Source of the DNA: Gordonia crocea
GTDB taxonomy: Bacteria; Actinomycetota; Actinomycetes; Mycobacteriales; Mycobacteriaceae
Reading direction: 5' to 3'
NCBI RefSeq assembly: GCF_009932435.1
Contig: NZ_BJOU01000001.1
Location: forward strand, 1,984,001 to 2,048,000
DNA: 64,000 nucleotides
The translations under genes and the position numbers were made by a program. The notes beneath the pieces were generated by a model that made no database searches, was not told where the DNA came from, and saw only the letters and a program-made list of their open reading frames with translations. Shown here piece by piece: positions 58,352 to 64,000 of this stretch; position 1 is the first letter of the stretch, and every line of letters begins with the position of its first letter.

Positions 58352-59464
58352 ATGAGCCGCGAAGCATCGTCGACCAGCCCCCACCGCGCCCGCCGCGACC
58401 GCCTGCGCGACGCCCTGTCCGACGTCGATGCGGTCCTGGTCACCGACCTGGTCAACGTCCGTTACCTCTCCGGGTTCACCGGGTCGAACGGCGCGGTGCT
58501 GGTCTGGGCCGAACCGGGGGAGCAGCGCCGCGATGCGATCAGCACCGACGGGCGCTACACGGTCCAGGTCGGCGAGCAGGCCGGCGACCTGCCGCTGGTC
58601 CCGGGGCGCGCGGTCGCGTCGGTGCTCCTGCAGGAGGCGGCCGGTGCCGGAGCGCGGCGGGTCGCCATCGAGGCCGACTCGGTGACGGTGGCCGCCGACG
58701 CAGCCCTGCGCGAGGCGGTGCCCGACGTCGACCTCGTCGCCTCGACGGGGTTGGTCGAGCGGTTGCGCGAGGTCAAAGACCCGGGCGAGGTGGACGCCAT
58801 CGCGGCCGCCTGCGCCGTCGGCGACGCGGCGCTGGCCCAGCTCATCGCCGCCGGCGCCATCGCCCCGGGCCGGACCGAACGGGAGGTGGCCCGGGATTTG
58901 GAGTGGGCCATGTATGCCCACGGTGCGGCTGCGATTGCGTTCGAGACGATCGTCGCCGCCGGGGCGAACTCGGCGGTGCCCCACCACCGGCCGACCGACG
59001 CGCTCCTGGCCGAGGGTGATTTCGTGAAGATCGACTTCGGTGCCGTCGTCGACGGCTACCACTCGGACATGACGCGCACCTTCGTCCTGTCACACGAACA
59101 ACCGTGGCAGCGCGAGATTTACGAGTTGGTGGCCCGGGCTGCGCAGGCCGGGCGGGAAGCCGCTCGTGCCGGGGTCCGAGCGGCTGACGTCGATGCTGCG
59201 GCCCGCGCGGTGATCGCCGATGCCGGACACGGCGAGGACTTCGTCCACGGCCTCGGCCACGGCCTCGGTTTGCAGATCCACGAAGCCCCGTCGGTGGGTG
59301 CGACGGCGGCGGGTACACTGCTTGACGGCGCAGTGGTGACGGTGGAACCAGGGGTCTACCTGCCCGGACGCGGAGGTGTCCGCATCGAGGACACGGTTGT
59401 CGTGTCTGACGGGCCCTGCCGGATCCTCACTGCTGCCGACCGGACTTTCACCGTCCTGGACTGA
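58352..59464 (+). CDS. pepQ: M24-family Xaa-Pro peptidase
   Basis: 370 residues. The creatinase-like N-terminal domain (~15-135) precedes the pita-bread catalytic domain. Metal ligands are seen in VKIDFGAVVDGYHSDMTRTF (two aspartates), HGLGHGLGLQIHEAP (histidine near 294), VTVEPGVYLPG (glutamate) and GVRIEDTVVV (glutamate). It releases N-terminal residues before proline. The position just before efp is conserved in many bacteria (Rv2535c-Rv2534c), though the reason is unknown. Confidence 0.94.
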   Translation: MSREASSTSPHRARRDRLRDALSDVDAVLVTDLVNVRYLSGFTGSNGAVLVWAEPGEQRRDAISTDGRYTVQVGEQAGDLPLVPGRAVASVLLQEAAGAGARRVAIEADSVTVAADAALREAVPDVDLVASTGLVERLREVKDPGEVDAIAAACAVGDAALAQLIAAGAIAPGRTEREVARDLEWAMYAHGAAAIAFETIVAAGANSAVPHHRPTDALLAEGDFVKIDFGAVVDGYHSDMTRTFVLSHEQPWQREIYELVARAAQAGREAARAGVRAADVDAAARAVIADAGHGEDFVHGLGHGLGLQIHEAPSVGATAAGTLLDGAVVTVEPGVYLPGRGGVRIEDTVVVSDGPCRILTAADRTFTVLD

Positions 59465-59519
59465 CCGAACGTCCACGGCGGACCATCGAGCTCGACAAGC
59501 ATGACAGAAAGGCACGCCC

Positions 59520-60083
59520 ATGGCGACGACTGCGGATTTCAAGAACGGCCTCGTGCTGAGGATGGACGACCAGCTCTGGCAGATCTTGGAGTTCCAGCAC
59601 GTCAAGCCCGGTAAGGGCCCGGCCTTTGTGCGCACCAAGATCAAGAACGTGCTGTCGGGCAAGATCGTCGACAAGACCTTCAACGCCGGCGTGAAGGTGG
59701 AGACCGCCACGGTCGACCGCCGCGACATGACCTTCCTCTACAACGACGGCACCGACTACGTCTTCATGGACACCCAGGACTTCGAGCAGTTCGCGATCTC
59801 GCCGGAGACCGTCGGCGACGGTGCCCAGTTCCTGCTGGAGAACATGACCGTGCAGGTCTCGCTCAACGAGGGTGCGCCGCTGTTCATCGAACTGCCGGTC
59901 ACCGTCGAGATGGTGGTCACCCACACCGACCCGGGTCTGCAGGGCGACCGCTCGACCGGCGGCACCAAGCCCGCCACCATGGAGAGCGGCGCAGAGATCC
60001 AGGTTCCGCTGTTCATCAACACCGGCGACAAGCTGAAGGTCGACTCGCGCGACGGCAGCTACCTCGGCCGCGTCAACTCCTGA
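59520..60083 (+). CDS. efp: Elongation factor P
   Basis: 187 residues, three beta-barrel domains. It relieves ribosome stalling at polyproline. The exposed loop at the tip of domain I reads [12 protein letters not shown], with lysine at the position modified in other bacteria; no modification enzyme is present nearby. The C-terminal signature [23 protein letters not shown] is typical. ATG start with AGAAAGG 9 bp upstream. Confidence 0.97.
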   Translation: MATTADFKNGLVLRMDDQLWQILEFQHVKPGKGPAFVRTKIKNVLSGKIVDKTFNAGVKVETATVDRRDMTFLYNDGTDYVFMDTQDFEQFAISPETVGDGAQFLLENMTVQVSLNEGAPLFIELPVTVEMVVTHTDPGLQGDRSTGGTKPATMESGAEIQVPLFINTGDKLKVDSRDGSYLGRVNS

Positions 60084-60102
60084 CGAGGGCGGCCCTTCCG
60101 AC

Positions 60103-60576
60103 GTGAAGCATTCCGGTACCCGGCACAAAGCCCGCAATCGTGCCGTCGACCTCCTGTTCGAGGCCGAGGCGAAGGGCGTGTCGCCCCTCGAGTTGATCGA
60201 CGAGCGGCGCAAGATTTTCGTCGACGACGACAGTGTCGGCACGATCCACGACTACACCGCCACCGCCGTGGCCGGGGTCGCCTCCGACCAGGCCCAGGTC
60301 GACGCGGTCATCGCGTCGCATCTGGACAAGTGGCAGCTCGACCGGCTGCCCGCCGTCGATCGTGCGATCCTGCGGCTGGCCACCTGGGAGTTGTTCAACG
60401 TCGCCGACGTGGACCCGGTCGTGATCGTCGACGAGGCGGTCCAGCTCGCCAAGGAGTTGTCCACCGACAACTCGCCGGCTTTCGTCAACGGCGTGCTGGC
60501 CAAGATCGCCGAGCTCGCGCCGCAGGTGCGCGCCGCCGCCGCGGCAGTGCTGCCGGAGCCGACCGACGAGGCGTGA
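60103..60576 (+). CDS. nusB: Transcription antitermination factor NusB
   Basis: 157 residues, all-helical. [19 protein letters not shown] at the N-terminus and [18 protein letters not shown] in the middle are family hallmarks; [13 protein letters not shown] and [10 protein letters not shown] follow. With NusE it binds boxA RNA in rRNA operons. GTG start, 19 bp after efp. The stop codon lies within a hairpin. Confidence 0.95.
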   Translation: MKHSGTRHKARNRAVDLLFEAEAKGVSPLELIDERRKIFVDDDSVGTIHDYTATAVAGVASDQAQVDAVIASHLDKWQLDRLPAVDRAILRLATWELFNVADVDPVVIVDEAVQLAKELSTDNSPAFVNGVLAKIAELAPQVRAAAAAVLPEPTDEA

Positions 60577-60589
60577 GCGGGATCACGCC
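60570..60589 (+). terminator. Hairpin overlapping the nusB stop codon
   Basis: GGCGTGA (60570-60576) and TCACGCC (60583-60589), a perfect 7-bp stem with 6-base loop GCGGGA. No T-tract. It would separate pepQ-efp-nusB from the iron-box promoter immediately downstream. Confidence 0.45.
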
Positions 60590-60597
60590 AGCTCGAA

Positions 60598-60626
60598 TTA
60601 GGGTTGGCTAATTTCGCTGCTAGCCT
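60598..60626 (+). promoter_or_regulatory. Candidate IdeR/DtxR iron box and promoter of the beta-propeller gene
   Basis: The 19-mer at 60598-60616 (TTAGGGTTGGCTAATTTCG) agrees with the IdeR consensus TTAGGTTAGGCTAACCTAA at 13 of 19 positions, best in the left and centre. TTAGGG is also a possible -35, 17 bp before the -10 TAGCCT (60621-60626), which ends 7 bp before the GTG. A bound repressor would therefore cover the promoter. Confidence 0.55.
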
Positions 60627-60633
60627 CAGGTTC

Positions 60634-61791
60634 GTGACTTCACGGGGAATCGGACAATTCCGTCGCGGTACGGCGACACTGGCCATCGGCATCCTTCCGG
60701 CGTTGACGCTGGTCTCGCCGTCGACGCACGCGGCGCCCACCGCCGCGGTGCCCTACCGGGTGGCCACGGTGTCGGCTGGCGTCGCCGAGGGTGCCGAGCT
60801 GGCGGTGGACCCCGGTCGCCGGGCGGTCTTCATCGCCGACGGCGATGACTACAACCAGAAGGAAGACACCACCGGAGCGGTCCTCCCTTACCCGCACCCG
60901 CTCAAGCCGAAGGTGGCCGTCGTCGGCACCGATACGCGCCGCGTCGCGCACACCATCGACTACAACGGCGTGCCGCACCGGACCACACCGATGGGCCCGC
61001 TCACGCTGCCCATGCCGCACGTACCGGTCGGGCTGGCCGTCGACCCGGTCCGCGGCCGGGTGTTGACCTCGAGTGCGCGGGCGGGCACCGCCGTCATCGT
61101 GCCGATGGGTGCGCGCCGGGCCGGACCCGCCGACGTCGTGCGCACCAGCATCCCGCTCGAGCATGTGATGGGCATTGCCGCCGACCCGAAGTCCGGGCAC
61201 GCCTTCATCGCCAACAGCAACGCCAACGCCGTCATCGTCGTGGACACCGCCACCCGGCGCGAGATCGCGGTGGTGCGCGACGTCTTCCGGCCGTCGCTGA
61301 TGTCGGTCGACTCCGCCCGCGGTCGCCTGTACGTGGGCAACGCCGACACCAAGCGCAAGACCGCGAACTACGTGACGGTCATCGACGTGGCGACCAACCG
61401 GATCATCAAGAAGATCCCCACCGCGTTCAACAGTCGGCCCACGGTCGACCCGGCCACCGGCCGGGTGTACGCGGCGAGCTTCGCCACCGGCGAGATCGCG
61501 GTCATCGACCCGGATTCGCTGACCATCGTCAAGCGGATCGCGACGAAAACCACCCCGGTCAACGTTGCGATCGACGCCAACCGGCGGTTGGCCTACACCG
61601 CCAACCTGTTCCAGCGGACGATCTCGGTCCTCGACCTCGACAGCGATCGCATCATTGCGACGGTCCGCACCCGGGACCGTCCGCACACGGTGGCCGTCGA
61701 TGCGCGTAGCGGCCGGGTCTTCGCCACCGGATTCCAGAGTCCCGACCTCACGGTGTTGAGCGTCACCCGCCCACAACGCCTCGGGCGGTAA
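60634..61791 (+). CDS. Secreted YncE-like beta-propeller protein
   Basis: 385 residues. A signal peptide (basic start, hydrophobic residues ~14-30, likely cleavage near THAA-PTAA) is followed by a seven-bladed propeller built from YVTN-type repeats: [92 protein letters not shown] and [30 protein letters not shown]. No enzymatic motif. E. coli YncE is a secreted iron-repressed propeller, and this gene has a candidate iron box, so an iron-related role is possible. GTG start, leaderless-type spacing. Confidence 0.82.
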   Translation: MTSRGIGQFRRGTATLAIGILPALTLVSPSTHAAPTAAVPYRVATVSAGVAEGAELAVDPGRRAVFIADGDDYNQKEDTTGAVLPYPHPLKPKVAVVGTDTRRVAHTIDYNGVPHRTTPMGPLTLPMPHVPVGLAVDPVRGRVLTSSARAGTAVIVPMGARRAGPADVVRTSIPLEHVMGIAADPKSGHAFIANSNANAVIVVDTATRREIAVVRDVFRPSLMSVDSARGRLYVGNADTKRKTANYVTVIDVATNRIIKKIPTAFNSRPTVDPATGRVYAASFATGEIAVIDPDSLTIVKRIATKTTPVNVAIDANRRLAYTANLFQRTISVLDLDSDRIIATVRTRDRPHTVAVDARSGRVFATGFQSPDLTVLSVTRPQRLGR

Positions 61792-61801
61792 CGCCACGGT
61801 G

Positions 61802-61860
61802 TAGCCTCGAAGTCGACAGACATCCTTTAACGATCCGTCCCGTGAGGCGGAGAAGGAGGT
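61802..61860 (+). promoter_or_regulatory. PyrR-binding RNA leader controlling pyrR translation
   Basis: TAGCCT (61802-61807) is a likely -10. In the leader, CGUCCCGUGAGGCG (61836-61849) matches the PyrR-binding loop ARUCCNGNGAGGYU at the core UCC-N-G-N-GAGG. It is closed by UCCG/CGGA, and a lower stem pairs UCCUU (61823-61827) with AAGGA (61853-61857), which is part of the Shine-Dalgarno AAGGAGGU. UMP-bound PyrR would hide the ribosome site, the translational mode described for mycobacterial PyrR. Confidence 0.75.
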
Positions 61861-61868
61861 CGGCTGCT

Positions 61869-62447
61869 TTGACCAGCGCTGCCCGCAGAGTCTTGCTCGA
61901 CAGTGCCGATGTGAATCGGACGATCGCGCGAATCGCGCACCAGATCATCGAGAAGACCGCCCTCGACGACGACGGCGACAAGCACGTCGTCCTGCTGGGT
62001 ATTCCCACCCGCGGACCGGTCCTGGCCAGCCGTTTCGCCGCGAAGGTCGCCGAATTCTCCGGCATCGAGATCCCGACCGGCTTCCTCGACACCACGCTCT
62101 ACCGCGATGATCTGCGCGGCCAGCCGCACCGCCCGTTGGAGCGCACCACCGTCCCCGCCGGCGGCATCGACAACGCCCACGTGATCCTCGTCGACGACGT
62201 CCTCTACTCGGGCCGTACCGTCCGCGCCGCCCTCGACGCGCTGCGCGATCTCGGCCGGCCGGCCACCGTCCAGCTGGCCGTCCTGGTCGACCGCGGCCAC
62301 CGCGAGCTGCCGATCCGCGCCGACTACGTCGGGAAGAACCTGCCCACCGCCCGCGACGAAGACGTCGCCGTCCATTTCACCGAGACCGACGGCGTCGACG
62401 AGGTGGTCCTCGGCCCACGCGACACGACGGCCGGGGGGAGTGCCTGA
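61869..62447 (+). CDS. pyrR: Bifunctional pyr operon regulator / uracil phosphoribosyltransferase PyrR
   Basis: 192 residues. The PRPP loop is [18 protein letters not shown] (near residue 99), with [10 protein letters not shown] and [20 protein letters not shown] typical of PyrR, the RNA-binding repressor of pyrimidine genes. The TTG start at 61869 is chosen because the Shine-Dalgarno AAGGAGGT ends 9 bp before it; the upstream GTG at 61842 lies inside the PyrR-binding hairpin. It heads pyrR-pyrB-pyrC, which ties to nusB here and in corynebacteria but lies elsewhere in M. tuberculosis. Confidence 0.95.
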   Translation: MTSAARRVLLDSADVNRTIARIAHQIIEKTALDDDGDKHVVLLGIPTRGPVLASRFAAKVAEFSGIEIPTGFLDTTLYRDDLRGQPHRPLERTTVPAGGIDNAHVILVDDVLYSGRTVRAALDALRDLGRPATVQLAVLVDRGHRELPIRADYVGKNLPTARDEDVAVHFTETDGVDEVVLGPRDTTAGGSA

Positions 62448-62448
62448 G

Positions 62449-63435
62449 ATGCGCCACCTGTTGTCCACCGCCGACCTGAGCCGCGACGACGCGCTCGGGA
62501 TCCTCGACGACGCCGAGGGGTTCGCCCAGGCGCTGCTCGGCCGGGAGATCCGCAAGCTGCCCACGCTGCGCGGGCGCACCGTGATGACGGTGTTCTACGA
62601 GAACTCCACCCGCACCCGCGTCTCGTTCGAGGTCGCCGGCAAGTGGATGAGCGCCGACGTCATCAATGTGAGCGCCAGCAGTTCGTCGGTCGGCAAGGGA
62701 GAGTCGCTGCGCGACACCGCGAAGACCCTGCATGCGGCCGGGGCCGACGCCCTGATCGTGCGCCACCCCAGCTCCGGTGCCGCCCAGCAGATCGCGCAGT
62801 GGACCGCCGAGACCGACGACGCGGGCCTGGTGACGGGCCCGGCGGTGATCAACGCCGGCGACGGCACCCACGAACACCCCACCCAGGCGTTGCTCGACGC
62901 CCTCACTCTGCGCCAGCGCCTCGGTGACATCGAAGGCCGCCGGGTGGTGATCGTCGGCGACATCGTGCACTCGCGGGTGGCCCGCTCCAACGCGCACCTG
63001 CTGTCGACCCTGGGTGCGGAGGTGGTGCTGGTCGCACCGCCCACGCTGCTGCCCGTCGGCGTCGACACCTGGCCGGTCACGGTCGCCCACGACCTCGACG
63101 CGCAACTGCCGTCGGCCGACGCGGTGATGATGCTGCGCGTGCAGGCCGAGCGGATGAACGGCGGATTCTTCCCGAGCACCCGGGAGTACTCGGTGCGCTA
63201 CGGGCTGAACGACGACCGCCTGCGGCTCCTCGGCGACGACGGGGTGGTCCTGCACCCGGGCCCGATGTTGCGCGGCATGGAGATTGGCTACTCGGTGGCC
63301 GACGCACCGCAGGCAACCGTGCTCGAGCAGGTGCGCAACGGCGTGCACGTCCGGATGGCGGTGCTGCTGCGGCTGCTCGTCGGGACCGATTCGGATCAAC
63401 AACGAGGAGACGACAAGGTGGAGGCGGCCCAGTGA
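62449..63435 (+). CDS. pyrB: Aspartate carbamoyltransferase, catalytic subunit
   Basis: 328 residues. It joins carbamoyl phosphate and aspartate, the committed pyrimidine step. The carbamoyl-phosphate loop [12 protein letters not shown] (near residue 48), [17 protein letters not shown] (near 140), [12 protein letters not shown] (near 170) and [11 protein letters not shown] (near 272) are present. A GTG at 62440 is possible, but ATG 62449 lies 9 bp after GGGGGGAG, one base after the pyrR stop codon. Its stop overlaps pyrC by 4 bp. No pyrI regulatory subunit is seen. Confidence 0.96.
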   Translation: MRHLLSTADLSRDDALGILDDAEGFAQALLGREIRKLPTLRGRTVMTVFYENSTRTRVSFEVAGKWMSADVINVSASSSSVGKGESLRDTAKTLHAAGADALIVRHPSSGAAQQIAQWTAETDDAGLVTGPAVINAGDGTHEHPTQALLDALTLRQRLGDIEGRRVVIVGDIVHSRVARSNAHLLSTLGAEVVLVAPPTLLPVGVDTWPVTVAHDLDAQLPSADAVMMLRVQAERMNGGFFPSTREYSVRYGLNDDRLRLLGDDGVVLHPGPMLRGMEIGYSVADAPQATVLEQVRNGVHVRMAVLLRLLVGTDSDQQRGDDKVEAAQ

Positions 63436-64000
63436 GCGACCCAGTGATCGGCAGCGGGGCGGTACTGGTGCGCCGGGTGCGGCCCTACGGCGAGGACGAG
63501 GTCGACGTGCTGGTTCTCGGCGAGACGATCGCCGAGATCGGCGCCGGTCTCACCGCACCCGAGGGCGCCGAGATCATCGACGGCCGCGGCGCGGTCCTGC
63601 TGCCCGGATTCGTCGACCTGCACACCCATCTGCGCGAGCCCGGCCGCGAGGACACCGAGACCATCGCCACCGGATCGGCCGCGGCCGCCCGCGGCGGCTA
63701 CACGGCGGTGTTCGCCATGGCCAACACCGACCCGGTCGCCGACAACGCGACGATCACCGACAACGTCTACCGCACCGGCCGCGAGGTCGGGCTGGTGGAC
63801 GTGCACCCCGTCGGCGCGGTCACGGTGGGCCTGAAGGGCCGCCAGCTGGCCGAGATGGGGATGATGGCCGCCGGCGCGGCCAAGGTCAAGATGTTCAGCG
63901 ACGACGGCATCTGCGTCGACGACCCGCTGGTGATGCGCCGCGCACTGGAGTACGCGACGGGGCTCGGCGTGCTGATCGCCCAGCATGCGGAGGAGCCGCG
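63432..64000 (+). CDS. pyrC: Dihydroorotase, N-terminal part (cut by window edge)
   Basis: The first 189 codons are present and the gene runs off the right edge. [16 protein letters not shown] (near residue 57) carries the two zinc-binding histidines and the arginine that binds dihydroorotate; [23 protein letters not shown] and [12 protein letters not shown] (aspartate) follow, and the last residues (LIAQHAEEP) include the next histidine ligand. It closes the dihydroorotate ring in pyrimidine synthesis. The GTG start overlaps the pyrB stop by 4 bp (GTGA). Confidence 0.95.
   Translation, partial: MSDPVIGSGAVLVRRVRPYGEDEVDVLVLGETIAEIGAGLTAPEGAEIIDGRGAVLLPGFVDLHTHLREPGREDTETIATGSAAAARGGYTAVFAMANTDPVADNATITDNVYRTGREVGLVDVHPVGAVTVGLKGRQLAEMGMMAAGAAKVKMFSDDGICVDDPLVMRRALEYATGLGVLIAQHAEEP

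Overview
The window is a GC-rich actinobacterial chromosome segment that reads as a member of the mycolic-acid lineage (Mycobacteriales), most likely Gordonia or a close relative. The evidence is gene content and order. It carries the arabinofuranosyltransferase AftC, the phosphatidylinositol/PIM cluster (pgsA-patA-pimA), a coproporphyrin-type haem cluster (hemE-hemY-hemQ), and long blocks in the same order as the Mycobacterium tuberculosis Rv2691-Rv2669, Rv2614c-Rv2583c, Rv2582-Rv2572c and Rv2559c-Rv2533c regions. The genus call is an inference; the order-level call is firm. Gene names and Rv comparisons are from recall, because no database search could be run.

Layout. 1-5.5 kb: trkA (cut by the window edge) divergent from a KimA-like potassium permease, then a TRAM rRNA/tRNA methyltransferase and dxs. 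5.5-16.4 kb: RNase D-like protein, DUF3000 protein, hemE-hemY-hemQ, msrB, aftC, a lipoprotein alpha/beta hydrolase, a RibD-like reductase, zapE and a GNAT acetyltransferase. 16.4-17.0 kb: a 21-bp tandem repeat, then tRNA-Gly, tRNA-Cys and two tRNA-Val genes. 17.1-23 kb: thrS, an Ap4A phosphorylase-type HIT protein, pgsA, patA and pimA, nearly all coupled by 4-bp start/stop overlaps, then a membrane protein. 23-28.7 kb: pdxS and pdxT, separated by tesB and by a three-gene signalling insert (PP2C phosphatase, FHA/HTH protein, LuxR-type regulator), then yebC. 28.7-39.1 kb: SOS-controlled ruvCAB, yajC-secD-secF, a solute-binding lipoprotein, apt and relA. 39.1-40.0 kb: an AT-richer patch holding a broken DUF222/HNH-endonuclease gene. 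40-46 kb: cyclophilin, MBL hydrolase, hisS, zinc metallopeptidase, aspS. 46-58 kb: phosphotransferase, rarA, alaS-ruvX-mltG-aroE, prepilin peptidase, aroC-aroK-aroB, a small membrane protein. 58-64 kb: pepQ-efp-nusB, a secreted beta-propeller behind a candidate iron box, then pyrR-pyrB-pyrC (pyrC cut by the edge).

Most genes are housekeeping: translation (four aminoacyl-tRNA synthetases, EF-P, tRNAs), isoprenoid, haem, PLP, shikimate and pyrimidine synthesis, recombination and protein export. The main accessory signals are the PP2C/FHA/LuxR insert, the 21-bp repeat, the DUF222 remnant and the iron-box beta-propeller. No IS element, prophage or CRISPR array was found.

At least fifteen start codons lie 6-9 bp after a -10 hexamer of the TANNNT type, which suggests pervasive leaderless transcription and was used to choose many starts. 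The longest stretch without an intact gene is 39089-40008.
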